A stretch of 64,000 nucleotides of DNA from Janibacter sp. HTCC2649 (GTDB taxonomy: Bacteria > Actinomycetota > Actinomycetes > Actinomycetales > Dermatophilaceae): the NCBI RefSeq assembly GCF_000152705.1, contig NZ_CH672413.1, forward strand, positions 1,711,978-1,775,977. Reading direction: 5' to 3'. The notes beneath the pieces were generated by a model. The model saw only the letters and a program-made list of their open reading frames with translations. It searched no databases and was not told the origin of the DNA. Made by a program: the position numbers and the translations under genes. Of this stretch, positions 23,710 through 32,989 are shown piece after piece (the first letter of the stretch is position 1; each line of letters begins with the position of its first letter).

Positions 23710-25016
23710 TGGTTCACCACCGTCCCGCGCAGCATCGGCCCGGCCAGGAGCGTTGCCAGGGAGGCGTCCTCGTCGGGCCCGACACCGGTCAGGGCGCCGA
23801 CGATCTGCTGCTCCTCGGCCGTTCCGGCAAGCCCGGACTCGACGCTGGGGATCCGGGCCGCGGTCGGAGCGAGGAAGGCCTCCGGCAGCACGGACTGGTT
23901 GGACCGGGTGGGTGACCCATCCGTGCCGTCCGCCATCTTTGGCGCTTGGTAGGGGTTGTTCTGCCCGCCCTTGGGCTTCGGCAGACCCTGACAGTTGGGG
24001 GCCCGCTTCTCGCCCCACGCAGGTTCCTCACCCGGGTGGTAGGCCTTGGACTGAGGGGGGAACTCGAGGGTGATGTGGAAGATGCCGTCGCGGACCACGT
24101 CGCGAACCTGGGGAAGCCAGGCCACCAGACCCTGGGTGAAGCAGGGATAGATCGGCGAGTGCTTGGCAAGCACCTGCAGGGTGGGGCGCTGGACCCGCCC
24201 CACCTGAATGATGCGGTTCTGGTTCGTCTCAAGGAATCCAGCTGTCGTGTTGGCGAACCCGGCTGTCCCGGCGAGGAATCCGGCCAGCTCGTTCTGCTTC
24301 TCCACGATCGTCGCGTTGGTCGTGAGCAAGGCCTTCGCCGCGCGGAGCAGCTCGGGTGCGGCGACGGCATACGTGCTCGCGAAGTCGGCCAGACCGGAGA
24401 TGTCGGCCTGGATCGTGGGGAGGTGCGGGTTGAGCTGGGTGAAGTAGTCGTCGACCAGCACGAGGTTCTTGCCGAGCTTCGTGCCGCGACCATCGAGAGC
24501 AGTCGCGAGGGCGTTGAGAGTGGCCGAGAGCTTGGCCGGGTCGATTGATCGCAGGAGCGGCAGGAGGTCCTCGAAGACCTTCTCGAGCTCGATGGCCACA
24601 GTCGTGCGGTCCTGGGGGATCTCGTCCCCCGCGCGGATGGCGCGGCCCTGGTCGCCCTCGGGAGTGACGAGGTCGACGTAGCGCTCACCGAACAGGGTCT
24701 TGGGCAGCAGCCGCGCACTCACCTTGGCGGGGATGAGGCTGACCATCTCGGGCTTGAGGGCGAGGTGCAGGGTCGCCCCGTCCACACCCGCCTCGATGGA
24801 CCGGACCTCACCGACGATGAGGCCGCGGATCTTGACGTCCGACGCCTCCTGAAGCTGGCTGCCGATGCGATCGGTGCGCAACGTCACCTCGACGACGTCG
24901 GTGAAGACCTTCTTGAACGACGCGATCGAAAGGGACAGGAGCAGGGCGATGATCAGCAGGAACGCCACACCATAGGTGCGGTGCCCGAGGCGTCCGAGGG
25001 TGGTGGATCCGGCCAT
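23706..25016 (-). CDS. Mce family protein MceA
   Basis: A 436-residue first MCE protein. The start is ATG 25016, 2 bases after the permease stop. A transmembrane helix (about residues 14-32) precedes the MCE domain (ASDVKIRGLIVGEVRSIEAG), then helices and the conserved YPCFTQGL motif of MceA near residue 300. The C-terminal third is Pro/Gly/Lys-rich. It starts the MCE block of the operon. Confidence 0.9.
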   Translation of the reverse strand: MAGSTTLGRLGHRTYGVAFLLIIALLLSLSIASFKKVFTDVVEVTLRTDRIGSQLQEASDVKIRGLIVGEVRSIEAGVDGATLHLALKPEMVSLIPAKVSARLLPKTLFGERYVDLVTPEGDQGRAIRAGDEIPQDRTTVAIELEKVFEDLLPLLRSIDPAKLSATLNALATALDGRGTKLGKNLVLVDDYFTQLNPHLPTIQADISGLADFASTYAVAAPELLRAAKALLTTNATIVEKQNELAGFLAGTAGFANTTAGFLETNQNRIIQVGRVQRPTLQVLAKHSPIYPCFTQGLVAWLPQVRDVVRDGIFHITLEFPPQSKAYHPGEEPAWGEKRAPNCQGLPKPKGGQNNPYQAPKMADGTDGSPTRSNQSVLPEAFLAPTAARIPSVESGLAGTAEEQQIVGALTGVGPDEDASLATLLAGPMLRGTVVNQ

Positions 25017-25018
25017 GG

Positions 25019-25846
25019 CTATCCCGCGATCCTCACTGTGGTCGTTGCGCCCCACACCGCGAGGGAGAAGAAGAAGTCGACGAGGTTGACGGCCACGATG
25101 GACGTGCGCACGGCCTTGCCCACGGCGACACCGACACCGGCCGGGCCACCGCTCGCGGTGTAGCCGTAGTAGCAGTGGATCAAGATGATGATCACCGCGA
25201 AGACGAGGACCTTGAGGAACGAGTAGAAGATGTCTATCGGCGGTAAGAACAGATGGAAGTAGTGGTCGTACGTGCCCTTGGACTGCCCGAAGTAGTCCGT
25301 GACGATGAATCTCGTCGCGGCGTACGAGGACAGCAGACCGATGACGTAGAGCGGGATGACGGCGATGAAGCCCGCGATCATGCGCGTGGTCACGAGGAAC
25401 GGCAGCGACGGGATCCCCATGACCTCAAGCGCATCGACCTCCTCGGAGATCCTCATGGCGCCGAGCTGCGCCGTGAAGCCACACCCCACGGTCGCGGCCA
25501 GGGACAGACCGGCGACGAGCGGGGCGATCTCGCGGGTGTTGAGGTAGGCCGCGAGGAAGCCGGCGAAGGCTCCCGTGCCGAGCTGGTTGAGGGACGAGTA
25601 GCCCTGCAACCCGACCTGGCTGCCGGTGAAGAAGGCCATGAAGGTGAGAACACCGACCGTGCCGGCGATGACACTGAGGGCGCCACTGCCCAGTGAGACC
25701 TCGGCGAGCAGTCGGAGGATCTCCTTCTTGTAGCGGCGGATGGTGCGTGGGCTCCAGGCGATCGAACGCACGTAGAAGTGCATCTGGTCGCTGAGGCTGT
25801 CGAGCGCCTTGCCCGGGCGCGCGATCAGGTCCTTGGTGCGGCTCAT
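25019..25846 (-). CDS. MlaE/YrbE-type ABC permease, second subunit (YrbEB)
   Basis: A 275-residue permease with about five to six hydrophobic helices and the MlaE-family loop EEVDALEVMGIPSLPFLVTT on the cytoplasmic side, which couples to the ATPase. Two ATGs lie in tandem (25849 and 25846); the GGGGAG site is better spaced from the second. It lies 13 bases after yrbEA. Together with YrbEA it forms the transmembrane core of the Mce importer. Confidence 0.92.
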   Translation of the reverse strand: MSRTKDLIARPGKALDSLSDQMHFYVRSIAWSPRTIRRYKKEILRLLAEVSLGSGALSVIAGTVGVLTFMAFFTGSQVGLQGYSSLNQLGTGAFAGFLAAYLNTREIAPLVAGLSLAATVGCGFTAQLGAMRISEEVDALEVMGIPSLPFLVTTRMIAGFIAVIPLYVIGLLSSYAATRFIVTDYFGQSKGTYDHYFHLFLPPIDIFYSFLKVLVFAVIIILIHCYYGYTASGGPAGVGVAVGKAVRTSIVAVNLVDFFFSLAVWGATTTVRIAG

Positions 25847-25859
25847 CATCGGCTCCCCA

Positions 25860-26627
25860 TCAGATCTTCTGCGGGACGACTTGGAAGTAGATCGCCGAGA
25901 TCACGAAGTTGATGACGAACAGCAACATGAACGTGATGACGACGCTCTGGTTGACCGCGTCGCCCACACCCTTGGGCCCGCCACCCGCCGTCAGTCCCTT
26001 GTAGGAGGCGACGATCGCCGCGACGGCGCCGAAGAGCAGGGCCTTGATCTCCGACGTCCACAGGTCGGCCAGCTGCGCGAGCGCCGTGAACGACGCGAGG
26101 TAGGCACCTGGCGTGCCGCCCTGGATGACGACGTTGAAGAAGTAGCCGCCGCCCACACCGACGACGGACACGAGCCCGTTGAGGAGGACCGCCACGAGCA
26201 TGGTCGCGAGAACGCGGGGCACGACGAGGCGCTGGATCGGGCTGATGCCGAGAACCTCCATCGCGTCGAGCTCTTCCCGGATCTTGCGTGAGCCGAGGTC
26301 CGCACAGATGGCCGACCCACCGGCCCCCGCGATGAGGAGGGCTGTGACGATGGGTGACGCCTCACGGACGACGGCGAGCACGCTGGCCGCCCCGGTGAAC
26401 GACTGAGCGCCGAGCTGGCGGGTGAGGGTGCCGAGCTGGAGGGCGATGACCGCACCGAAGGGGATCGACACCAGAGCCGTGGGGACAATCGTCACCGAGG
26501 CTATGAACCAGCTCTGCTGGATGAACTCCTTGGTCTGGAACGGCCGCTTGGGCAGGGCGACCAGGACGTCGAGGGCAAGCGCGAAGAGCGCGCCCGCCTG
26601 CTTGAAGGGGGCGGTGATCACATTCAC
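25860..26627 (-). CDS. MlaE/YrbE-type ABC permease, first subunit (YrbEA)
   Basis: A 255-residue permease. GTG 26627 (VNVITAPFKQAG) overlaps the reconstructed ATPase stop as GTGA, the same junction type as the rest of the operon, which supports this start although the frame stays open far upstream. The MlaE loop EELDAMEVLGISPIQRLVVP and a C-terminal QSVVITFMLLFVINFVISAI helix are visible. It partners with YrbEB. Confidence 0.92.
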   Translation of the reverse strand: MNVITAPFKQAGALFALALDVLVALPKRPFQTKEFIQQSWFIASVTIVPTALVSIPFGAVIALQLGTLTRQLGAQSFTGAASVLAVVREASPIVTALLIAGAGGSAICADLGSRKIREELDAMEVLGISPIQRLVVPRVLATMLVAVLLNGLVSVVGVGGGYFFNVVIQGGTPGAYLASFTALAQLADLWTSEIKALLFGAVAAIVASYKGLTAGGGPKGVGDAVNQSVVITFMLLFVINFVISAIYFQVVPQKI

Positions 26628-27612
26628 GTGGTGGCCGCCTGATCGAGCACCACGGACTGGTTGACCCCGGGCACGCCGGCGTTGCCCGAGAGGAAGGATC
26701 CGGGGGCGGCGTGACGTTGTTGGCGCGGCACCAGTCCCCCGCAGGCTTCTCGGCCACGCGCACGGCCCCGTTGCTCGTGCTGAGCTGGAGCGGGATCGGG
26801 GGCAGCGGCGGCAGCTCCTGACCGGACTCGGACGCGAGCTCGTCGGCGTCCTTCTCCTCGGACATCCCGATCGGACCGATGGTCTGGGCGTTGAGGAACT
26901 GGCGGACCACGGGCTCCTCGGAGCTGAGCAGCATCTCGCGCGGACCGAACATCGCGAGGTGGCGGTGGTAGAGGAGGCCGATGTTGTCCGGGACGGTGCG
27001 AGCCGTGTTGATGTCGTGCGTGACGATGAGGAAGGTCGCGTCGATCTGCGCGTTGAGATCGATGAAGAGCTGGTTGATGTAGGACGTGCGCACCGGATCG
27101 AGGCCCGAGTCGGGCTCGTCGATGAGCAGGATCTCGGGATCGAGCACGAGGGCGCGGGCCAGACCTGCACGCTTGCGCATGCCACCGGAGATCTCGCCGG
27201 GCAGCTTGTCCTCGGCGCCGCTGAGACCAACGAGGTCCATCTTCTCGAGCACGATGCCGCGGATGACGGACTCGGACTTCTTGGTGTGCTCGCGCAGCGG
27301 GAAGGCGACGTTGTCGTAGAGGGTCATCGACCCAAAGAGCGCGCCGTCCTGGAAGAGCACGCCGAACAGTTTGCGCACCTCGTAGAGGTCGCGCTCTCGC
27401 AGGGTGACGAGGTCCTCGCCATTGATGACGATGGAGCCCTTGTCTGGCTTGAGCAGGCCGACGAGCGTCTTGAGGAAGACCGACTTGCCCGTTCCCGAAG
27501 GACCGAGCATGACCGAGATCTCGCCCGCGGGGAGGGTGAGGGTGACGTCGTTCCAGATCATCTGCGATCCGAAAGACTTCGTCAGTCCCTGGACGTCAAT
27601 GGCGACACCCAT
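26624..27612 (-). CDS. Mce importer ATPase (Mkl/MceG-like), 3' end frameshifted
   Basis: The ABC ATPase that powers Mce import. Walker A GPSGTGKSVFLKTL (about residue 38), Q-loop LFQDGALF, signature EISGGMRKRAGLARAL, Walker B ILLIDEPDSGLD and the H-loop THD are intact over about 250 residues. After VTPPP (about residue 302) the frame as written runs on into junk to base 26362, whereas shifting one base at the C5 run (26702-26706) restores GSFLSGNAGVPGVNQSVVLD and a TGA at 26624 overlapping the permease GTG. The repaired length is about 329 residues. ATG 27612 follows GAGAGAGG. Only the tail is affected, so activity could survive if the shift is real. Confidence 0.85.
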
Positions 27613-27752
27613 GCAACACCTCTCTCCAGTCCCGTTGCGTGGCAGGGAATCGTCGCCGCGAGATGTGGAACCCGAGGCGACGGTGCAACAGGGCTTTGGT
27701 GAAGTTACCCCGGGGTTACCTCAGGCACAACCCTTGGCCCTCGAGAGCAAGA

Positions 27753-27826
27753 CAGGTCACACCTGCCATGAGACGCCCTGCGGCATGACTCGTTGGAGTG
27801 AGAGGCTACATGGCCATTTCGGCCAT
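27753..27826. promoter_or_regulatory. Two palindromes upstream of the mce locus, possible operators
   Basis: ATGGCC-atttc-GGCCAT (27810-27826) and CAGGT-cac-ACCTG (27753-27765) lie 140-215 bases before the ATPase start, between it and the rplA terminator. Their size is typical of dimeric repressor sites (GntR/TetR class), and mce operons are often so regulated, but no regulator gene is adjacent. No convincing -35/-10 pair was found. The rest of 27613-27955 has no gene. Confidence 0.35.
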
Positions 27827-27900
27827 ATACCTGTCGGCGACGGCCCCGATCTGGTCAGCCGAGGGTGCCTGCGGCTCGCGCCAACCTGGACCGGACAACA

Positions 27901-27940
27901 ACGAAGCGACCCCCGTTCACAAAGAACAGGGGTCGCTTCG
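27901..27940 (-). terminator. rplKA terminator
   Basis: 18-base arms (ACGAAGCGACCCC(C/T)GTTC) pair fully as minus-strand RNA with one G-U wobble, with a short loop, and are followed by TTGTTGT, 16 bases past the rplA stop. It separates rplKA from the mce locus. Confidence 0.8.
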
Positions 27941-27955
27941 TCTGCGAGGGGAAGA

Positions 27956-28678
27956 TCAGGCGTCGGCCTGGCCATCCTCGTCCAGCAGGTTGCGGGTCTT
28001 GGTGAAGTCCACCGGGATGCCGGGGCCCATCGTCGTCGACATGGTCGCCTTGCTGATGTAGCGACCCTTCGAGGACGACGGCTTGAGGCGGAGGATCTCC
28101 TCGAGCGCGGCCGCGTAGTTCTCCACGAGCTTGGACTCGTCGAAGGAGGCCTTGCCGATGATGAAGTGGAGGTTGCTGTGCTTGTCGGCACGGAACTCGA
28201 TCTTGCCGCCCTTGATGTCGGTCACGGCCTTGGCCGTGTCCATCGTGACGGTGCCGGTCTTCGGGTTCGGCATGAGGCCACGGGGACCGAGGACCTTGCC
28301 GAGACGACCGACCTTGCCCATGAGGTCCGGGGTGGCGACGATCGCGTCGAAGTCGAGCCAGCCGCCAGCGACCTTCTCGAGCAGGTCGTCGGAGCCGACG
28401 AAGTCAGCACCGGCGGCGCGAGCGGCCTCGGCCTTGTCGCCGTTGGCGAAGACGAGGACGCGGGCGGTCTTGCCCGTGCCGTGGGGAAGGTTCACGGTGC
28501 CGCGAACCATCTGGTCGGCCTTGCGCGGGTCGATGCCGAGACGCATGGCGACCTCGACGGTCTCGTCGTACTTGGCCTTCGCACCGGTCTTCGCGAGACG
28601 CACGGCCTCGAGCGGGGTGTAGGCGTTGTCGGCGTCGATCTTCTCCGCGGTGGCGCGGTAGCCCTTGCTGCGCTTCAT
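27956..28678 (-). CDS. rplA: 50S ribosomal protein L1
   Basis: A 240-residue L1 of the ribosomal L1 stalk. It has [14 protein letters not shown] at the start, the central [20 protein letters not shown] signature and [18 protein letters not shown] at the end. ATG 28678 follows AGGAGAG. It lies 142 bases after rplK with a motif hairpin between, and ends in a terminator. L1 usually represses this operon by binding its mRNA. Confidence 0.98.
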   Translation of the reverse strand: MKRSKGYRATAEKIDADNAYTPLEAVRLAKTGAKAKYDETVEVAMRLGIDPRKADQMVRGTVNLPHGTGKTARVLVFANGDKAEAARAAGADFVGSDDLLEKVAGGWLDFDAIVATPDLMGKVGRLGKVLGPRGLMPNPKTGTVTMDTAKAVTDIKGGKIEFRADKHSNLHFIIGKASFDESKLVENYAAALEEILRLKPSSSKGRYISKATMSTTMGPGIPVDFTKTRNLLDEDGQADA

Positions 28679-28764
28679 GTTCTCTCCTGATTTTCAGAGA
28701 TGGAGTTGTGGTGCGGGCCAGCGCTGGCCCTCCCACCCGCTTCGCTCAGTCAAGCGAAACGCTT

Positions 28765-28806
28765 TTCGGTATGCCGCCCGCTCGCGTGAGCGGGCGGCAT
28801 ACCGAA
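28765..28806. repeat. Intercistronic hairpin of the GTATGCCG family (rplK-rplA)
   Basis: A perfect 19-bp stem (arm TTCGGTATGCCGCCCGCTC) with a 4-nt loop GCGT lies 15 bases past the rplK stop. On the minus strand it is followed by A residues, not T, so it is unlikely to be a simple terminator. Both arms carry the 8-mer. Confidence 0.85.
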
Positions 28807-28820
28807 CGTTGTTGGTGACC

Positions 28821-29258
28821 TCAGTTGAGGTCGGTCGTGATGCCCATCTGGCGAGCCGTGCCAGCAATGATCTTCATCGCGGCGTCGATGTCGTTGGCGT
28901 TGAGGTCCGGCATCTTCTGCTCGGCGATCTCGCGCACCTGGTCCGTGGTCAGCTTGGCGACCTTGGTCTTGTGCGGCTCGCCGGAGCCCTTCTGGACGCC
29001 TGCAGCCTTCTTGATCAGTTCGGACGCCGGGGGCGTCTTCGTGATGAAGGTGAAGGAACGGTCTTCGAAGACGGTGATGACGACGGGGATGATGTTGCCC
29101 CGCTGGTGCTCGGTCGCAGCGTTGTACGCCTTGACGAACTCCATGATGTTGACGCCGTGCTGACCGAGGGCGGGGCCCACGGGAGGAGCCGGGGTCGCCG
29201 CACCAGCCTGGATCTGCAGGTTGATGTAGCCGGAGACCTTTTTGCTCTTGGGAGGCAT
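28821..29258 (-). CDS. rplK: 50S ribosomal protein L11
   Basis: A 145-residue L11 of the GTPase-associated centre. The N-terminal domain holds the proline-rich [19 protein letters not shown] and the C-terminal RNA-binding domain ends [20 protein letters not shown] 29258 follows AAAGGA. It is downstream of nusG (about 70 bases) and upstream of rplA, the standard order. Confidence 0.98.
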   Translation of the reverse strand: MPPKSKKVSGYINLQIQAGAATPAPPVGPALGQHGVNIMEFVKAYNAATEHQRGNIIPVVITVFEDRSFTFITKTPPASELIKKAAGVQKGSGEPHKTKVAKLTTDQVREIAEQKMPDLNANDIDAAMKIIAGTARQMGITTDLN

Positions 29259-29329
29259 GCTGTGTGTCCTTTTGTTGGTTGTGGGCCCACGCCTTGGGCG
29301 ATGACCCGGTTGCAGTGCGGTCGATCAGG

Positions 29330-30280
29330 TCAGAGCTTGGAGACCTGGCTGAACGACAGCTCGACCGGGGTTTCCCGACCGAAGATGGAGACGAGAACCT
29401 TGAGCTTCTGGCCCTCGGCGTTGATCTCGGAGATCGTCGCCGGCAAGGTCTCGAACGGGCCGTCCATGACAGTGACCGACTCGCCGACCTCGAACTCGAC
29501 GAGCGGGGCCTGCGAGGCGGAACCCGCGCCGGAACCGGTCGAGCCACCGCCAGCGGCAGCAGCCGCAGCCAGCTCGAGCTCGGCCGGCTTGATCATCGTG
29601 TAGACCTCGTCGAGGCTGAGCGGCACCGGCTGGTGGGCGTTGCCGACGAAGCCCGTCACACCGGGCGTGTGGCGCACGGCGCCCCACGACTCGTCGGTGA
29701 GGTCCATGCGGACGATGACGTAACCAGGCATCCGGACCCGACGGACCAGCTTGCGCTGACCGCCCTTGATCTCGGTGACCTCTTCCATGGGGACCTCGAT
29801 CTCAAAGATGAAGTCCTCCATGTTGAGGGACTGGATCCGGGTCTCGAGGTTGGTCTTCACGCGGTTCTCGTACCCCGCGTAGGAGTGGATGACGTACCAG
29901 TCGCCGAACTTCGAGGCCAGGTCTTCCTTGAAGGCCGCGATCGGGTCGAGGTCCGTGGGGATGACGTCGCCGTCCTCGTCGGACTCGGTCGTCGCTGCTT
30001 CGAGGGTGCCCTCGGTGGGAGCGTCGGTGTCTGCGCTGTCGTCCTCGTCGGCGTCGACGTCGACATCGGCTTCGGCTTCGTCGGAAGCGGTCTCGTCTGC
30101 CTCGTCGGTCTCGACGTTGTCGCGGGGACCGTCAGAGAGCGTGTCGAGGAACGCGGGGGCGGTGTCGCCAAGAGTCAGCGACTCACGCTGGGCAGCACTG
30201 TCGGACTCGTCGACGGCGAGCGTCTCGTGAGCCGCCGTCTCGTCGGCAGTATCGCCATCGGACGTCGTGTGGTCGGACAC
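29330..30280 (-). CDS. nusG: Transcription termination/antitermination factor NusG with acidic extension and linker insert
   Basis: A 316-residue NusG. GTG 30280 ([20 protein letters not shown]) is the first good start, with AGGAAG upstream. Residues 1 to about 115 are an Asp/Glu-rich low-complexity extension, known from other Actinobacteria. The NGN domain then starts at [20 protein letters not shown]. Between NGN and KOW sits an Ala/Gly/Ser insert ([19 protein letters not shown], about residues 240-258). The KOW domain is [20 protein letters not shown]. It sits between secE and rplK. Confidence 0.96.
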   Translation of the reverse strand: MSDHTTSDGDTADETAAHETLAVDESDSAAQRESLTLGDTAPAFLDTLSDGPRDNVETDEADETASDEAEADVDVDADEDDSADTDAPTEGTLEAATTESDEDGDVIPTDLDPIAAFKEDLASKFGDWYVIHSYAGYENRVKTNLETRIQSLNMEDFIFEIEVPMEEVTEIKGGQRKLVRRVRMPGYVIVRMDLTDESWGAVRHTPGVTGFVGNAHQPVPLSLDEVYTMIKPAELELAAAAAAGGGSTGSGAGSASQAPLVEFEVGESVTVMDGPFETLPATISEINAEGQKLKVLVSIFGRETPVELSFSQVSKL

Positions 30281-30354
30281 GTGCAGACCTACTTCCTGTG
30301 CAGCGTTGAGTTCAAACGTGGTGCGGGCGTGACCTCCCGGTCGCGACCGGGGGC

Positions 30355-30627
30355 TCAGCCGCCGTTGCCGAAGACCAGGGCGACGAGCTTGCCGAAGCCG
30401 AAGTCGAGGGCGGACACGAGCGCCATCATCACGGTCACGAAGACGATGACGACGAGCGTGTAGTTCCACAGTTCGTTGCGCGTGGGCCGAACGACCTTGC
30501 GCAACTCGTCGAGGATCTGGCTGATGAACAGACCCAGAGACCCGAAGAGCCGTGACACGGGGTTGCGACCGTCGCCCGAGCTCTTGCTCGCACGTCGAGA
30601 GTCGCGGGACTCGCCCACTTCCGTCAC
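30355..30627 (-). CDS. secE: Preprotein translocase subunit SecE
   Basis: A 90-residue single-span SecE. It has a polar N-terminus, an amphipathic helix ([20 protein letters not shown]) and one transmembrane helix ([20 protein letters not shown], about residues 56-75). The start is GTG 30627 after AGAGGA. It lies between tRNA-Trp and nusG, the usual actinobacterial order, and clamps SecY in the SecYEG channel. Confidence 0.96.
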   Translation of the reverse strand: MTEVGESRDSRRASKSSGDGRNPVSRLFGSLGLFISQILDELRKVVRPTRNELWNYTLVVIVFVTVMMALVSALDFGFGKLVALVFGNGG

Positions 30628-30658
30628 AGTTCCTCTTCTCCGAAATGATCTGAACCTG

Positions 30659-30731
30659 CAGGGCAGGAGGGACTCGAACCCCCAACCGCCGGTTTTGGAG
30701 ACCGGTGCTCTACCAATTGAGCCACTGCCCT
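30659..30731 (-). tRNA. tRNA-Trp (anticodon CCA)
   Basis: A 73-nt cloverleaf. Acceptor AGGGCAG pairs with CTGCCCT, the discriminator is G, the D-arm is GCTC...GAGC, the anticodon arm CCGGT-CTCCAAA-ACCGG gives anticodon CCA, and the T-loop is TTCGAGT. CCA is not encoded. It lies 32 bases upstream of secE on the same strand. Confidence 0.97.
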
Positions 30732-30829
30732 AGGAACGCACCCGCTGGGAGGGAGGTTCCGGAGGTGACAACAGGCATGACGAATCATGGTGCGATCACC
30801 GAGGAACCAGCATACGTGAAGCCCGGTCC

Positions 30830-31651
30830 CTACGCGAAACGCCCCGAGTCGAGGCGCACCCGGTCCATCCAGTCGACGAACAGCGCCTGGGTGAGGGCTG
30901 TTCGTTCGTACTGCGCGTTGTGGCCCGCCCGGTCCAGGACGGCGTAGGTCGATCGCGGGTAGTGCTCGATGAGCTCCCACTGGTCGCGGTAGCCGACCGA
31001 CGCGTCCTGGCGTCCGAGCAGCCACAGGGTGGGCCGGTCGAAGGTCCGTCCGTCCTCGGGGAGGTGGCCGAGATCCCAGCCAGCATGGATTCGCGCCATG
31101 CCCTCGCGGTCCATGAGCGCCAGACCGGGCGCGACATCACGGGCGAACACGGCATACGTTCCGGCGGTTTGGACCACCGCGCCGTCCTCGAACTCGAGCC
31201 GGTCCGCGTCGGCGAGCGTGGCGAGGAAGTCCTCGTCACGTTCGAGGACCACCTCCGGCGCCTTGGTTCGCGCTGCCCGGTCGAGCACCGGTCCGATCGG
31301 GCACACGAGCGCGAGGCCGAGCACCTGGTCCGGACGCCGGCGCACGATCTCGCGTGAGACGTAGCCGCCATAGGACTCGCCCACCAGGAGGAAGGGGGCG
31401 CCGTCAAGGCGCTCGTCGAGCATGGCCTCGACCCGGTCGACGAGCTGCTTCGTCGAGACCGTGTCGCGCACCGGCGATGCGCCCATCGCGGGCAGGTCCG
31501 GGTAGATGCGGCGGTAGCCGACCTCGACCTCGAAGAGCGGTTCGAGGAAGCCGGTCATGAGGCGATGGTCCGGCGACCACCCGTGGATCGCAACGACCGG
31601 CGTCCCGTCTGCCGGTCCGTGTTCGACGACGTGCAGACCACTCGGTGACAT
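30830..31651 (-). CDS. Alpha/beta-fold hydrolase
   Basis: A 273-residue alpha/beta hydrolase. It has the oxyanion-region motif AIHGWSPDHR near residue 22, the nucleophile elbow GESYGG (Ser about 93), a late acidic residue in LLGRQDASVG and a catalytic-type His in DRAGHNAQYE. The start is ATG 31651 after GAAGGA. No signal peptide is seen, so it should be cytosolic; the substrate is unknown. It is divergent from the aminotransferase gene with only about 40 bases between. Confidence 0.9.
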   Translation of the reverse strand: MSPSGLHVVEHGPADGTPVVAIHGWSPDHRLMTGFLEPLFEVEVGYRRIYPDLPAMGASPVRDTVSTKQLVDRVEAMLDERLDGAPFLLVGESYGGYVSREIVRRRPDQVLGLALVCPIGPVLDRAARTKAPEVVLERDEDFLATLADADRLEFEDGAVVQTAGTYAVFARDVAPGLALMDREGMARIHAGWDLGHLPEDGRTFDRPTLWLLGRQDASVGYRDQWELIEHYPRSTYAVLDRAGHNAQYERTALTQALFVDWMDRVRLDSGRFA

Positions 31652-31690
31652 GGGGTGATCCTTCCGCACAGGTTCTGGAACGATGGGCGG

Positions 31691-32986
31691 GTGACCGAGC
31701 AGACCACCCTCGCCCCCCTGTCGTCCCTCTCCCCCGCGGAACTCGAGGCCTTCCTCGAAACCCAGCGCACGGCATACGCCGAACTGCAGGGACACGGGCT
31801 CAAGCTCGACCTCACGCGAGGCAAGCCCTCGGCCGAACAGCTCGACCTCTGCAACGAGTTGCTCGAGCTGCCCAGGGGCTACAAGGACGCGAGCGGCACG
31901 GACACGCGCAACTACGGCGGACTGGCCGGACTGCCCGAGCTGCGGGCGATGTTCGCCGACCTCCTGTGGGTCGAGCCGGAGCAGGTCGTCGCGGGCGGCA
32001 ACTCGAGCCTGACGATGATGCACGACTGCCTCGTCCAGCTGCTGCTGCACGGGGGACCCGACTCCCCCAAGCCCTGGTCGCAGGAGGAGACGGTGAAGTT
32101 CATCTGTCCCGTTCCCGGCTACGACCGCCACTTCACGATGCTCGCGTCCTACGGGATCGAGATGCTCAGTGTCCCGATGAACGACGACGGACCCGACGTC
32201 GAGGCAGTGCGCGAGCTCGTCAAGGACCCTGCGGTCAAGGGCATCTGGATCGTTCCGACCTACGCCAACCCGTCGGGTGGCACCTGCTCGCAGGAGGTCG
32301 CGAGCGCCCTGGCCTCCATGGACACGGCCGCGCCGGACTTCCGGATCTTCTGGGACAACGCCTACGCCTTCCACCACCTCACCGAGGACGAGGCCAAGAG
32401 CGCGGACATCATCACGCTGGCTTCCGGCTCCGGTCACCCCAACCGGCCGCTCATGTTTGCGTCGACCTCCAAGATCACCTTTGCCGGGGCGGGCGTCGCG
32501 TTCCTCGCCGCCTCACAGACCAACGTGGACTGGTACCTCGGCCACCAGCAGTACGCGTCGATCGGGCCGGACAAGGTCAACCAGCTGCGGCACATCCAGT
32601 TCTTCGGTTCGGCCGAGGGCGTGCGCGAGCACATGGCCCGGCACCGCGACATCCTCGCGCCCAAGTTTGGGGCGGTGGATGCGGCGCTCCAGTCGGCGCT
32701 CGCCGGGCGTGAGGTCGCAACCTGGTCAAAGCCCTCGGGAGGCTACTTCGTCAACCTCGACGTCCTTGACGGCACGGCGTCGCGCGTGGTCGAGCTCGCC
32801 AAGGCGGCCGGTATCTCACTGACCCCCGCCGGGGCCTCCTTCCCGAAGGGTGAGGATCCCCGCGACCGCAACATCCGGCTCGCTCCGTCGTTCCCCGTCC
32901 TGGCCGAGGTCGAGACCGCCATGGCCGGCGTCGCGACCTGCGTCCTGCTCGCCGCCGCCGAAAAGCTGGCGGGCGTGCAAGGCTGA
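31691..32986 (+). CDS. Aspartate aminotransferase, subgroup Ic-like
   Basis: A 431-residue PLP-dependent fold-type I aminotransferase. The PLP-lysine motif is FASTSKITFAGAG and the substrate-binding Arg is in RNIRLAPSFP near the C-terminus. The N-terminal LDLTRGKPSAEQLDL and NYGGLAGLPELRAMF match the actinobacterial aspartate aminotransferase group (PF12897 type). I chose GTG 31691; an earlier GTG at 31655 overlaps the divergent promoter region. It is followed 3 bases later by the DUF5709 gene. Confidence 0.85.
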   Translation: MTEQTTLAPLSSLSPAELEAFLETQRTAYAELQGHGLKLDLTRGKPSAEQLDLCNELLELPRGYKDASGTDTRNYGGLAGLPELRAMFADLLWVEPEQVVAGGNSSLTMMHDCLVQLLLHGGPDSPKPWSQEETVKFICPVPGYDRHFTMLASYGIEMLSVPMNDDGPDVEAVRELVKDPAVKGIWIVPTYANPSGGTCSQEVASALASMDTAAPDFRIFWDNAYAFHHLTEDEAKSADIITLASGSGHPNRPLMFASTSKITFAGAGVAFLAASQTNVDWYLGHQQYASIGPDKVNQLRHIQFFGSAEGVREHMARHRDILAPKFGAVDAALQSALAGREVATWSKPSGGYFVNLDVLDGTASRVVELAKAAGISLTPAGASFPKGEDPRDRNIRLAPSFPVLAEVETAMAGVATCVLLAAAEKLAGVQG

Positions 32987-32989
32987 GGC

